Of a DNA stretch of 64,000 nucleotides, positions 9,237 to 21,274 are shown piece after piece. This stretch comes from Podaxis mareebaensis. Its lineage: Eukaryota > Basidiomycota > Agaricomycetes > Agaricales > Agaricaceae. The translations under genes were made by a program, and so were the position numbers. The stretch is taken from NCBI GenBank assembly GCA_018524725.1, contig JAEUWP010000266.1, forward strand, positions 1 through 64,000, in the 5' to 3' direction. Within the stretch, counting starts at the first letter, position 1, and each line of letters opens with the position of its first letter. The notes below the pieces were generated by a model, which searched no databases, was not told where the DNA came from, and was given only the letters and a program-made list of their open reading frames with translations.

Positions 9237-10706
9237 CTAATATTTCCTCCCAACGACGCGCTCTGCTAAAACCTCGAGCGCATCTCTGGCCTCGCTCTCG
9301 GGGAGCTCTTGGAGCACTTTCTTTGCTTCATCGGCATATGCCAGTGCGAGTTGTTTTGTGCGTGGGATTGCGGATGATTTGTGCACGAGATTCCGGGCCT
9401 AAAATAGCCGGGGATGAGAGGATTTGGGCATATGTGGGAAAGGACGGGAGAAGTGGAGCTCACCTTTTCAACGTCTCCGGCAGACTCGAATTTACGACCT
9501 ATTAGTTCGCCCATTTCGGGGTACTCTTCCCATGCGTAAAGAGCTGGTGCGGTTGCGAGACCGAGTTGGAGGTCTGCGTTGCCGGGTTTGCCGAGTGTGG
9601 CAGAAGCGGACTCGTAGTCCAGGACATCGTCTACAAGCTACAACCACGAGTCAGATGGGGAGGCAGTGGAAAGGGTTCACAGAGGGATTGAAGTGATGAC
9701 ATACCTGGAATGCAATACCGAGATTTCGTCCATACGCGTACGCGACCTCTTTCCAAACTTCGCCCTCTGCACACCCACCCAACACGACAGCAGATCGCGC
9801 GCCCTTGGCCATGAGCGACGCGGTCTTGAGGTAGGTCTTTTGTAGGTAGATATTCCACGCGTCTTGGTACTTCCCACACCCCTCGCCATCGGTTTTGGAT
9901 TTAATGTTCTCTGATTTGGGTTGGACAACATCTTTCATTTGCAGAATCTCGCCTTCGACGAGATTAGAGATGACACTAGCGATGAGTTGGGTCACTTCCT
10001 GGTCACCTAAGCGTGCCAGTGCGGCTGACGCGCGTCCCAACACAAAGTTTCCGCCTAGGACGGAGAGTTTATTCGTGAACAAGGATGGGGCGGAGGGTGC
10101 GCCACGTCGAAGGGCGGAGCCGTCTATCACGTCGTCATGTAGCAGTGAAGCTGTGTGCAACATTTCCACGATTTGAGCCAGACGGAGTTGGGTAGGGAGG
10201 ATGGTAGTAGGTGTATGTAGCGTTGGGAGTGTAGGTTGCACATCTTCCGCTGGGGGTGGCGGTTTTGCATTATGTGGATATGGTTTTCGGTGGGAGCGTG
10301 AGCGGTCGGGTGCCGGGACAAAGGGGTCACTGAATGCACTTGTGTGCGTTGGGAATTGGGGGTTGTAATCTGTGAGGACTTCAGGTGGAGAGAGTGGGAT
10401 ATCGAGTTCGTCTTTCCGGCCACCTGCGGCGGGATGGGTGGACTCCCAGAGTTTGAGGTTCCAGTTCTTGCCAAGACCATTTGTTGCTTGGGAGAGAAGG
10501 AGGACAAGGAGAGGTCTGATCTGTTTCGAGGGGTGGTGGAAGTAATACTGGGTGAGCTCAGTGAGTGCAGGATGGCCCGAGCCCAGAAGATCGAGAAGGT
10601 CAGTGCGGAGGGACTGGAGATGGGGTGCGAGGATGCTGAATGGATCCGGACGGCGTTTACCAGCAAGAGAGGAGAGTCTGCGAAGAGGCTGGGCGCAACG
10701 GAACAT
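9237..10706 (-). CDS. COQ1: Mitochondrial polyprenyl diphosphate synthase (ubiquinone side chain)
   Basis: Three exons (10706-9705, 9637-9464, 9398-9237) give 445 residues. This trans-prenyltransferase condenses IPP onto allylic diphosphates to make the ubiquinone tail, in the mitochondrial matrix. The N-terminus MFRCAQPLRRLSSLAGKRR looks like a targeting peptide. FARM-type DDxxD is LLHDDVID with RRG downstream (SALRRGAPS). The second aspartate-rich motif is LVDDVLDYE, at the start of exon 2. The C-terminus ELPESEARDALEVLAERVV is typical of the family. A long Pro/Ser-rich insertion lies between the KQIRP-type region and the first DDxxD, as in other basidiomycete homologues. The ATG was chosen at the presequence; in-frame codons continue upstream without homology. 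It shares its promoter region with chitin synthase. Confidence 0.93.
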
Positions 10707-11027
10707 CTTCACCTGCGACTGAATTTTCAACTTCCTGTTTCCACTCACCCGACACTTTCCCACACTCCCTTCTTTGGTCATCGGTTTACCGCGTTTGGTC
10801 ACTTGGCACTTGCAACATATATCTCGTGTTCCATCTCCATCATCACATCTCGGCTGTGTTTCACTCTCAACATTTATTAACCGCGTTTTACCCATGTTTT
10901 GCGTGGTAGTGCTTGACGCCTCACCCCCACTTTCTCCTTTCTTTGTGTGCGCTGGTCCTCGCACCGCAGCTGGGCTGCTTATCGTTCTCGTCGCTGGTAT
11001 CGACTGACTTGATTGACTTTGCAACAA
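10707..11027. promoter_or_regulatory. Divergent promoter region, COQ1 / chitin synthase
   Basis: A 321-bp gap separates the start codons of the two divergent genes, so both promoters and 5' leaders must fit here. It is pyrimidine-rich on the plus strand near the chitin synthase start, as is common for fungal leaders. No canonical TATA box is obvious. Confidence 0.6.
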
Positions 11028-14000
11028 ATGTCTTCACGTCATATCCCTCAGGACTCCATCGAGTCGTCCGACTCGTGTTACTCCAACTCGGACTCGGAGA
11101 ACTCCACGTCCCTCCTTGTACCCCCTTCTCATCAAAGTCACTCTACCAGCGGCAGTGGCAGCGACAGTGACTGTACTCTACCCGCTGCTTCTTCTACGGA
11201 GAGCTTGGGATATGTCAGCGGGGATGAGAGTGAGTACCCTGCGTAGCTACCACACATGGTCACTAACATTAGCGTCAGAACATTACCCGCCGCACCTGAA
11301 CGATGACTATGTCTATCCTCCTTTGTAAGCCTCAACCCGTTTCAACAGAAACCCGACATCTTACCTTGCCCACACAGACCAGACAGCCCTGCCCCAGGGT
11401 CTGCAGCTCATCCTCCTAGGTCCCCGTTCTTGGCTCCCCCGTCCATCCTCAAGTCTCCCCGCCTTCCTCCTCCTTCGCCCCGGTACCCCAGCTCTCCGCG
11501 GACGCCGTCGCCGCCTCGCGGTCCACCCCCATCTTCATACCTCAAAAACATATCCATACCCCCACCCAACTCCCCATTCCTCAATTCTCCATACCTTCCG
11601 CCAGGCTCACCTTACTCTCCCCGAGTCAATACCTCACGTTCTTCCGTCGTATCGCTCAACACGGGTTGGCTACGAAGGCAGAACGTCAAACGGGGAATCA
11701 AGCGTAGGGTTAAACTCACACATGGAAACTTCATTGCGGAATACAAAGTCCCTACTGCGATTTTGAACGCCACAGAGAATGTGTATAAATCCGGGCCTGG
11801 AGCACACGAGTTCAGTCATATGCGGTACACGGCTGCTACATGCGATCCAGACGATTTTACCGCTGAGAACGGATGGTCTCTGCGACAAACCTTGTACTCG
11901 CCTCCCCGCGAGACTGATATTCTTATCGCGGTGACGTCGTACAATGAAGACAAGTTTTTGTACTCGCGTACTTTACACGGCATCATGCTCAATGTTCGAG
12001 ATATCGTGAAAAGCAAGTCGTCTAGGTATTGGCGTAAGGCTACAAATGTGGAAGAGGGCAAGCGTGGATGGGAGAGGATCACGCTTGCGTTGATTGTAGA
12101 TGGCCTGGAGGTTATGGATAAGAGTGTGTTGGATTTGTTGGCTACCGTTGGTGTGTACCAGGATGGTGTTATGAAGAAGAAGGTTGATGGGAAGGATACC
12201 GTCGCTCATATCTTTGAGGTACATTTTCGGCATTTGGTTTTTCGGCGAACGAAAGTCAGTGCTGACTTGTGATGTGCAGTACACGACTCAGTTGTCTGTC
12301 GATGCAAAACCACAGCTCGTCCTTCCCCAACCGCACGGCGATCCGTCGAATTTGGTACCCGTACAGGTTATCCTCGTCATCAAGGCCAAGAACCAAAAGA
12401 AGATCAACTCACACCGGTGGTTATTTAACGGTATCGGCAGGATGCTCAACGTAGGTTCATTCTCTATTTTCACAAGGAATTGGCATTGACCTCTCGTTTA
12501 AGCCGGAGATTTGCGTGCTCATAGACGCAGGAACGAAGCCAGGAAAAAAGTCGCTTTACTATCTCTGGGAGGCATTTTACAATGACCCGAATTTGGGTGG
12601 ATGTTGCGGTATGATACTCGTTCAATCTCCCTCCACAAATCAACTGACGGCGTCTCCAGGTGAAATTCATGCAATGTTGGACGGCGGCAAGAAGCTCCTT
12701 AACCCCCTTGTCGCCGCACAAAATTTCGAGTACAAAATGTCGAACATCCTCGGTAAGCCCTCACGTCTCCTACAAACGTCCCAGTCTGACCGTTTCGACA
12801 GATAAACCACTGGAGAGCACATTCGGCTACGTCTCCGTCCTCCCAGGTGCATTCAGCTCCTACCGCTACCGGTACGTCCTCCTCCCTCCCTTCCACATTA
12901 ACTCCCTCAAACCAAAACCCACAGCGCAATCCTCGGCCGTCCACTCGAACAATATTTCCACGGCGACCACTCCCTCGCTCTCCGCCTCGGCCCAAAAGGC
13001 ATCAACGGCATGTCGATATTTACCAAAAACATGTTCCTGGCGGAAGATCGTATTCTGTGCTTTGAGCTTGTCGCGAAAAAAGGTGCGGCGTGGACGTTGA
13101 GTTATGTTCAGCCTTCGAGAGCGGAGACGGATGTGCCGGAGACGATTGAGGAGTTGATTGGGCAGAGGAGGAGGTGGTTGAATGGGAGTTTTGCGGCGAG
13201 TGTTTATGCTGTTGTTAATTTTTGGAGGGTGTTTGGGAGCGGGCATGGGGGGTTGAGGATTGGGATTTTGTGTGTGCAGGCTTTGGTGAGTTGCTCCTTT
13301 TAGCTTCGTTTCACGGCATTTAATCATGGGTATGACAGTATAATGCAATGTCGTTGTTCTTTTCGTGGTTCGCGCTAGCGAATTTGTGGTTGACGTTTAG
13401 TATTATTATTGATTTGTTGCCGTCGCAAGGGATTGTGTTTGGGAATATAGTCGCTGTATGTCTTTCTCTTTCGCTTCTTTATGTCTGTACTCACTTATTC
13501 TTTCATAGATTCATTGGGTCAATGCGGCACTTAAATGGGCATACGTATGCTTCTTGGCTCTACAGGTACGTTCATTGGAACAAACTTGTGGGATGGGACC
13601 TCATTTTCGATGCGCAGTTCATCCTGGCTCTAGGCAATAGACCCAAATCCGAAAGAGTCGCATATACGGCCACGATGTGGGTGTACGCGGTCCTGGCTGT
13701 GTACCTCCTTGTGTGCTCGTTATGGCTCACGAGTCTATCGTTTGTCGTAAGTCCCTCTATTAAGGAGAACAAGTTTCGAAGATGTTGAACTGATTGGATT
13801 GTGCTGCAGAGTATTCCGAAGGCTCTGGCTGGGAAGCACAGTGCAGGAGAGATTCTCTCTGCGATTTTGATGCCGCCTGTAGGCCCTTTGATGGCTGCCA
13901 TGATCTCGACCTTTGGTACGTACTTTTGTCTTTTTGTGCTGGGAGGATAGAGTTTAATGTATGTAAAGGGATATACCTCATTGCGTCAATCATGTTCGGC

Positions 14001-14743
14001 GATCCTTGGCACATGATACATTCGTTCTTCCCGTATCTGTGCCTTGCTCCAAGCTTTGTGAATATCCTGAACGTATATGCTTTCTGCAATCTCCATGACG
14101 TGAGTCCTCTCCTCTCGCAACATAGTAAAGGTTCACGTATATAAATTTGCTATGTGCCACAGGTCTCTTGGGGCACGAAAGGAAGCGACAAATCTGAAGC
14201 TCTCCCCTCCGTCAAATCCAAAATCCCACTTGGGTCGGACGAAGCAACAGTCGAAGACACCACGAATACCCAGGAAGATATTGATAACCTCTTCCAAGAT
14301 ACAGTCAAACGCGCACTCTCGTCTACTCCACCACCGCCCTCCAAGTCATCCAGCCTCTCTCCAGCAGCGGCGGCGCAGAAAATGGATGATGATAATCGGA
14401 CGTTTAGGACTCGTCTAGTAGCGTCGTGGTTGTTCAGTAATGCCGTGTTGATTGTGGCGGTGGAGAATATTGGCGGGTGGTTGAATATTAATGAGAAGGG
14501 GATGAATGAGAACAAGATTCGGGCGTGGGAGGAGCAGTATGGGCAGAAGAGGAATGCGTATTTTGCGTTTTTGTTGTATGCGACTTTTGGGTTGGCGATG
14601 GTTAGGTTTATTGGGGTGAGTATGAATTGTTATTGGTGGTGAGGTGTGTTTACTGACTGGCCTTTTCTCTTTTTCTCCTTGGCGTGTAGTGCTTGTGGTA
14701 TTGGTTGAAGAGGAATGTGTTTAGGTGTTGTAGGAGGAGTTGA
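11028..14743 (+). CDS. CHS: Chitin synthase, division 1 (class I/II type)
   Basis: Fifteen exons give 978 residues. Exon starts are 11028, 11279, 11378, 12280, 12503, 12660, 12802, 12925, 13339, 13509, 13618, 13810, 13969, 14163 and 14690; introns are 47-75 nt. The enzyme is a plasma-membrane processive glycosyltransferase polymerising UDP-GlcNAc into chitin. A Ser-rich, then Pro-rich N-terminus leads to the CHS1N region ([23 protein letters not shown]). The catalytic core has [51 protein letters not shown] and [10 protein letters not shown]; the expected EDR and QRRRW motifs are intact. Several C-terminal membrane spans follow ([45 protein letters not shown]). The exon 10-11 join (13565/13618) was chosen to give [13 protein letters not shown]. 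The product of GNA1 at 52755 lies upstream in its substrate pathway. Confidence 0.95.
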
Positions 14744-14862
14744 GGGTGTTCGTGTACACGTATTCTTTTATACTTAATATTCATCCTTGTCTTCGGCTTC
14801 TCTCTTGAAGGAGATTTGTGTGGACCCGATTCGGGATGGTCAAGACACCCAGGCGCCTATCT

Positions 14863-14958
14863 GCATTAATGGGGTAGTGGTAACCTGGGTCGTTGCCATC
14901 GGCTGACACTATGTGTTCCAATGTTCGACCCGCCGGGGGTTCGATTCCCCCTTAATGC
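14863..14958 (+). tRNA. tRNA-Gly(GCC) with 26-nt intron
   Basis: The exon sequence is identical to the copies at 8983 and 15419: acceptor GCATTAA/TTAATGC, anticodon stem GGTCG/CGACC, anticodon GCC, T-arm GGGGG-TTCGATT-CCCCC. The 26-nt intron after position 37 starts TCGGCTGAC; its GGC could pair with the anticodon, as expected for splicing endonuclease substrates. A T6 run near 14975 is the likely terminator. Confidence 0.93.
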
Positions 14959-15418
14959 ATAGATAAGTAGTGACATTTTTTGTTGCTCTCGTCCCTCCTT
15001 GTCCTCCATATGATTTATATGTCTCCAGTCCTTGACTTGTCAATTCCCCCCCTTGGGAGCAGTTGATCATGCATGGTATCTCCCATAACACCATCTCTTG
15101 CTATGCTGCATCTTGGTAATATCCTTCTTGATGGCTTTGAAAGATATTGGATGTGAATCCGAGGCATTCACTTTCCCAGGCCAAGTTGAAGCATGCATTC
15201 AATGTTCATGCCATCCCACTGCTTCATGTGAATGGATTTATGGGATTTCTGAAGGTCTCTGTGATAAGCCTGGAGCACTTGGACATTGTTCCCATGTCGT
15301 GTCAAAGAACCGGTAAACTCAGACTTCTTAGGGGCGAGACAGATCTGCTTTGATGCAATACTTATCTAAAGAGGACTCTTACGCTTGATCAAAAGTCCTT
15401 TAGTCCACTAATGGTCAG

Positions 15419-15515
15419 GCATTAATGGGGTAGTGGTAACCTGGGTCGTTGCCATAAAGTGGTTACTTCGCTTTGTGAAATTCGACCCGCCGGGGGTTCG
15501 ATTCCCCCTTAATGC
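15419..15515 (+). tRNA. tRNA-Gly(GCC) with 27-nt intron
   Basis: Same 70-nt mature body as the other two copies; the intron (27 nt, beginning TAAAGTGG) is unrelated in sequence. The upstream flank GGTCAGGCATTAATGG resembles that of the 8983 copy. A T6 run near 15539 is the probable terminator. Confidence 0.93.
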
Positions 15516-15795
15516 AATGTGCTGGTATCGTCATCGATATTTTTTGTCGCATGTGATATCTCTTTCCCTGCAGTCCTGCAAGTGGTTTTTATATGTTTTT
15601 AAAGAGATGCTAGATGTAGATAATCTATGTTATCCCTGAGTGGGGTTTCAGTGCTCGGCTTTCAATTAACGAGCGCTTGACGCGACGCGGTCACGTGATT
15701 GGTTGGACTGGAGCGGTGGATGAAATTAACAGGGCGTCAGTTGTTCATCAAAGTGCAGTTGCGATCCCTCCCGCTTTTCCCTCTCCTCTCCCGAT

Positions 15796-18700
15796 ATGTC
15801 CTCCTTTCTAGACCAGTATGAGCCACTGGACATTATAGGAAATGGGTCCTTTGGTATCATACGCAAGGTTCGCCGGAAAGCGGATGGAATGGTGCGTACA
15901 CATTGAACTATCGCCGAGTTACTTTATTTAAAGACCCGTCTTACCCAGGTGTTTGCGCGCAAGGAGCTCAATTTTGAGAGGATGACGGAGAGAGATAGAA
16001 AACAAATCGTCGCAGAGGTGTACGTCCTTCCCAATCTTTGGCAAAACGCATTCCACTGAACTAAACTTATCCTCGTGCCGTTATACCCCACTTTCTTACA
16101 CGTGTTTAGGAATATTTTGAAGGACCTCCATCACGAACATATTGTACGATATCACGACCGTTATGTCGACCGCGACGCTGGGATTTTGTATATTCTCATG
16201 GAGTATTGTGGAGGTGGTGATTTGTCCACTGTGATCAAGCAGGCCTCGAAGACGAATAGATCGATACCGGAAGACACGATTTGGAATTATTTTATGCAGA
16301 TTTTGCTGGCATTGCATCATTGTCACCACCCGAATAATCATGGGAGGAGTGGGAGTGGTGGAACGGCTGCGGGGTTGGTTGGTGATGAGGCTGGGAATGG
16401 GTTGAATGTGGGTGGAGGTGTGAAAGAACGACGGGCGCAGATTTTGCATAGGGATTTGAAGCCTGATAATGGTGAGTCTGTGCCGCGTTTCTTTTGTGTA
16501 TGCAGGACTCATTGGGCGTGGCAGTATTTTTGGATGAGAATAATGTCGTGAAGCTGGGAGATTTTGGATTGTCAAAGGCTCTGTCACAAAGTAGTTTCGC
16601 GAATACTTATGTTGGAGTACGCGTTTCTCCCTTCAAATTTTCTTTTTCGCTGAATGTATGCTGACTCTCAACTTACAGACACCTTATTACATGTCCCCCG
16701 AACTCATGCAGGAAAAGGCATACGACTCCAAGTCGGACATTTGGTCCCTTGGGTGCCTAATATACGAGCTCTGCGCGCTCAAACCTCCTTTCCATGAAGC
16801 CAAGACCCACTCTGAACTGAGTATGTGTATTCGGTAGGTTCAATCTAATTCGTTTCTATTATGACGCTATTATTCTGATGGAAGCCTAAAGGAATGGTCG
16901 AATACCTCCTTTACCTAGGGGTTATTCTCAGTCCTTGTCCGCTGTAATTAAAGCCATGCTTAACCTCAACGTGAGTTCCTATATGCGCTTGCGATGCGGT
17001 GTTTGAGGCTAACGCTTCACTTGCTCAGCCTGCCATGCGACCCTCTGCAGCGCAACTCCTCCAACACGAGCGGCTAGAATTGTCATTCCGAGTCTCCGAA
17101 ACGGATAAACTGTGCGTCATTCATACCATTGTTCGATTAATGGAGCTTATTCCATATTTAGACTATCACAAGTAAAGAGCCACCGGGCCGCTGTGCTCGC
17201 GAAAGAACGCGAAATACTCGCGCGGGAGGATGCTCTCAGAGAACAAGAACGCAGACTGAGCAGTATCCTCTCCGAAAAGGATGCCGAAATTGCACGACTC
17301 CAAGCACACATAACACACACCCAACAACAACCCCAAATCGCACAACGCGATGTCGAACTCGCGATCAGACAAGCTGTCGCGCGTCGGGAAGAGGAACTAC
17401 GTGTCTTGATTCAGGCTCGTGAAGAGGAAGTTGCAAGTGCGATAGCGAAGAGGGAAGAAGAGATTATGGAGGCTGTGAGAAGACGTGAGGCGGAGGTTTG
17501 TCAGGCTTGGTCTGCGCGTGAGGCGGAGATTAGACAGGAGGTGGAGGTTAGCATTAAGGCTGTCCAGGAACGCGTGGAGTGGATTGTCAAGAGGGAAGAG
17601 GAGTTGAGGGTTGAGGAGGAGAAAGTTGAAGAGATGAGAGAAGAGGTTGAAGAGAGGATGAGAGTTTGGGAGGCCTCTCAGAAAGGCAAGCGGATAGATT
17701 TGTCCCATGCTTACGGATTAAAAGCTGACGAATAGTTGTAGCAGGGAAAGTGCAAAAGGTACCTCTGGAAGAAGTCAAGAACATCCTCGAACCGATCAGC
17801 GGCATCACACATGAAACTCCAACGCAACGACGCCGACAGCAAATTAAAAACACCAATACTATTCATCAAAATCCTCAGGCTACCCCCAAGATGACCGATA
17901 TCAATAAAACGCTTTCGGCACTTCAAACACCTATTGCGAGGCCCAACTACACTGATACCCTCCTCTCCGCGATGAAAGGCGTCATCCTTACGGCTACAGG
18001 CGAAACAGTCGCGACGCCCACGCCCACAGAGCTTGCAAACTTCTTCAAGCAAAGTCCCAAAGTCGGCCTTGGATTTACGAAGATTTTCGACTCGAATTCC
18101 GGCTCTGAACCAATAAGAGTGGAGGGCGGCCTCAAAGATGATAGGAGGTTGAGCACGGCAAGCACAGAATCAGATTTAGACAGCCCGCCGCCGAGTCCTA
18201 CCGAAAGGAAGGAGAAGGAATGGAAAGATAAGGAGAAAGAAAGGGACAGAGCGGAACTGTCGGATGCAGGCTCGTCATCGTCCTCTGGATCTGGGTCATC
18301 AACGACAACTGTCCAGCAGCTGTCGAATGGTGCCCCTGCACCACCAACGAGGCTGAGAAAGCCTTCAATACGTGCATCCACACAACGCCCTACGCTCAAA
18401 CGGACGACGTCTAGTGCCGCTGTTTCTGCGTCAACAAAACCTCCATCCTCGTCTTCATCGTCTTCATCTGCCTTGCCATCGACGTCCACAGTGACGTCGA
18501 AATCCCTTTCGCGTCAGCAACCTGCCCCGGCCACAACGACAAAGGTTATACCCGTACCAGTTCCCGCACCCAAAACCCACCCAGCACCAAAATATGATCT
18601 TGCAGATGAAGAAAACCTCCCGAGTCCTTTCCTGAAAAAGGTAGATAAAGAGGGAAAGGTGTTCGCAAAGGGGCCTCCTTCCTCTACTGTGACTTCGTCC

Positions 18701-18964
18701 ACTTCCTCTGCTGCTCCGTTCTCCCAGACAATGTTAGGAGGTACGATGAAGAAAAGACCATCTGCAAATGGACAGAAGCACCTGCGAGAGCTAGCTGCTG
18801 CGAACATGGTCGGAAGGCGCGCTGCCAGTGCGATGACTGTGTCGCCTTCTGCTGTAGCGAAGGCGAATGATGACCAGAATGTGAACGGAGAAGTGGCGAG
18901 GCCAGCGTTGTTGAGTGCGCGGAGAGCGACTGAGGAAGCGAGGAAGGCGCTTTCACGGTCGTAG
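15796..18964 (+). CDS. nimA: NIMA-related serine/threonine kinase (NEK / KIN3 type)
   Basis: Nine exons (15796-15891, 15949-16019, 16110-16471, 16525-16616, 16679-16833, 16892-16970, 17029-17111, 17162-17685, 17745-18964) give 893 residues. NIMA kinases drive mitotic entry and septation. The kinase domain opens with [18 protein letters not shown] and has the catalytic Lys in ARKELNF. An unusual Gly/Asn-rich insertion ([14 protein letters not shown]...) precedes the catalytic loop [22 protein letters not shown] and DIWSLGC complete the domain (to about residue 315). A long charged coiled coil follows (about 330-490; [15 protein letters not shown]), then a Ser/Pro-rich tail with [25 protein letters not shown]. 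Intron 8 is GC-AG (AAAG|GCAAGC), needed to stay in frame. Its 3' end was copied into the F-box duplications downstream. Confidence 0.92.
17686..17744 (+). other. GC-AG intron in the NIMA kinase gene
   Basis: Reading on from the coiled-coil exon hits a stop after 20 codons. A GCAAGC donor at 17686, a GCTGAC branch site near 17723 and a TTGTAGCAG acceptor restore ...[14 protein letters not shown]. The acceptor is an AG-CAG pair, so a 3-nt alternative (17742) would add one Ala. Confidence 0.7.
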
Positions 18965-19135
18965 TTGTTTGTTAGAGTTGCTTGTTTTTGGTTCTATTCA
19001 GCCTTCGGACCTTGATGTTGTTTTTATTATGGTGTCCTCTTTTTTTTCATTGTTTCATTTCATATTCGTGAGCATGGTTGTAATCTACTTTAAAGCACAT
19101 TCAAGCATACAATATATCCTTCTGTTATTGTTCTG

Positions 19136-20879
19136 TTACTGCGCTGAGTCCAGCAGCCAAATGGAGGGCGGAGTGGTGGGAATTTGGGGTGCATCAAGAC
19201 CGAGGTTGAGCCACGGCCTGCGGTCCACCTCATACTCGACTCGAAACGCGTAGTTTGTGGCTAGAGTAGTTGAAAGAAGCTCTTCCTTCATACCGAGAAT
19301 GAGTGCGTTCGGAGCGTGAATCCTGGCGTACTCGAGCTTAGACGTGCCTGGGGAGTGATACAAGACTCGGGCGGAGATGAGATTAAGGAGCGCTTCTTTT
19401 TCTCGCACGTACACCACTAATCGCGTCAATCCCGGTGCACAGGCTAATTTTCCCAAATTCTCCTTTTCTGACAAAGCGGCAAGGACATGATCAATTCCTG
19501 GCCCTCGTAAGTTGAGCTCTGAGAGCTGCGTAAAGCGTCTGAGGAGGGGAATGACCAAGAGGATCATTTTCGGCGTGCTCCACACCAACATCAGATTTTT
19601 TAGTGACGCTGAGAAATAATCTGCCCATTCTAGAAGGGCTAGATTTGTGTCTTGGTCGGGGACCCCGTAAATCTCGAGCCTGAGATCACGCAGCCTTGTC
19701 GGAAGAAGGTTGAAAAAGCAAAGAGAGAAACGGCTTGCAGAAGTTCCCCATATCAAGTGGAGAGAAGTAAGGTTCGGCATGAGGAGAGGTGATAGCTCAC
19801 TCAAGGCATGCGTGAATGCTGGCATGTGGCCCCATAAGACTGGCAAAATGTGGATTTTGAGTGTCGAGAGATTGGGAAATCGGCGGATCATGTCATAGAG
19901 ATGTGAGGCTGTTGCCAAGAAGATAGTACCACCGAGAGCAAGTTTAAATTCAGATATTTGCGGGCCGATAGAAGAAAAGACGTCGGGCTGCGAGATGAGG
20001 TCAAGGCCCCGCTCTGAACGATTATTCATCGTATCTATAGAGATGGACAAGAGGTTAGGAGCCTTGGGTACGAAGGTATCGAGACCTATATTGACGTTGC
20101 CAAGGAGCGGATCTTTGAAGCTGAGAGACCGAAGATTTGAGTATGTGACTTGACCCAAATGATGAGGCATATCAACAAGTGCGCCTCTTATGTCTATGCT
20201 CTCCCATCTACGCGCCCCGAAAGCGATCCTCCCGAGGAGTGCCTTAACGCTTCGTTCGGAACATGAGAGCGGCGGCCCGACCATCTCGAGCGTCAGCGAC
20301 ATCAGCGTGTCTCCAGAACGTCTGTAACACAGATTAAGTCGTGCCAACGAAGTGATGTGCATGTTGTTGACCATGCGGGAATTGATGCTCGCTTCATTCA
20401 AAAGCGAAAGTGCAACCTTCGACCAGAGGAGAGGCTGGGAGAGGAGAAGGCTGCGCCAAGAGTAGCACACAGCGCTCAGTTGGAAGATATCGAGTTTGTT
20501 CTCTGGGGACGGTCTGCGGCAACCGATGTAAACTTCGGCTCCTGGGAGAGCACGGATGAAGATTTCGAGCAGTGTTTCTGCTGGGAGTCGGAAGATGGGG
20601 GTCTTGAGATTTGTACAGTAAGCAGTGAAAGCTCGTAGGCGCAGTTTCCTTTGCTCGAGCTGCTGGATTTTGTCTCGAAAAGCCAGGATTTCGGAATCTA
20701 GATCGGATATCTGTCCCTCTGCTTCAGACACCATGGTGTCCAAGTCGCTTGAGTCATGCGTGATATTCCTTCACAAGTAGATGATAAAATGATAGGTGAG
20801 TCGGGTAAGTTGTTGTGTTCACCACCATTCCACTGGCGAAGGAGACTATAACTCACCGCATATCATCGAGTTCGCTCAT
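19136..20879 (-). CDS. F-box protein with N-terminal coiled coil, tandem copy 1
   Basis: A 23-nt first exon (20879-20857, MSELDDMR) splices to 20768-19136, giving 551 residues. The order is a short coiled coil (ISDLDSEILAFRDKIQQLEQR), an F-box (IFRLPAETLLEIFIRALPG...LSAVCYSWRSLLLSQPLLW), then irregular Leu-rich segments such as LRSLSFKDP and LTSLHLIWG typical of agaric F-box proteins. It likely acts as a substrate adaptor of an SCF ubiquitin ligase; the target is unknown. The reading frame is intact. Paralogues at 21502 and 24012 share the tiny first exon and most of the sequence. Confidence 0.88.
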
Positions 20880-21079
20880 GGTGTACGAAATACCTCTTGA
20901 GAGATAGTTCAAGTAACAAGTCAAGAAGAAATATGCAGAGAGGTGACTCCTTGCTACGGAGATGAAATATTGAGGCTCTGCACGTACATGATCCGACAAC
21001 ATTGGAGATACTAACAACAGTAAGTCTACGATATGCAAAAACGACCATGACTCCAGGGAAGATCGAGAGCAGAAGCTAA
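20880..21079. other. 5' flank of F-box copy 1
   Basis: Presumed promoter and leader. Similar sequence (CTGCACGTACATGATCCGAC and neighbours) precedes copies 2 and 3, so the regulatory region was duplicated along with the gene. Confidence 0.5.
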
Positions 21080-21274
21080 CGAATGGGGGAAGAGTCATCG
21101 AAATCTAAACAGTAAGGATCGGTCAATAATGACGCAAACTCATGCATCGACCCTCGTTAAACAAGCTCCTGCGATATGACTGACATCGGAAGGTGTAACC
21201 AAGGAGACCAACGCAAGAATCCTACCTTTCCTGTATGATCGCGTATGGCGGGGGAATTTACGGCCCCTAACCGC
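21080..21274 (-). pseudogene. Fragment of downstream F-box gene's last exon (duplication scar)
   Basis: The minus strand matches the last exon of the intact F-box gene at 26047-27247: compare DHTGKVGFLRWSPWLHLP here with DQTGKVGFLRWSPGLHLP there. The match stops at the same point (CTAACCG) as the fragment at 23450-23646, where kinase-derived sequence begins. It has no start and no upstream exon. Confidence 0.85.

Larger units (their letters stand above)
14744..15795. other. Intergenic region carrying two tRNA genes and a possible retroelement remnant
   Basis: Apart from the two tRNA-Gly genes, this stretch has no convincing gene. About 14990-15360 reads on the minus strand like decayed repeat sequence. 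A G-rich purine run near 15046-15056, followed by TTGACAAG, recalls a polypurine tract at an LTR border. A remnant between two tRNAs would be a usual insertion site, but no LTR pair or domain could be recognised. Confidence 0.3.

Noticed and set aside
14990..15360. LTR retrotransposon between two tRNA genes
   Set aside because: A G-rich purine tract and TTGACAAG are suggestive, but no LTR pair, target duplication, integrase or RT motif could be seen.
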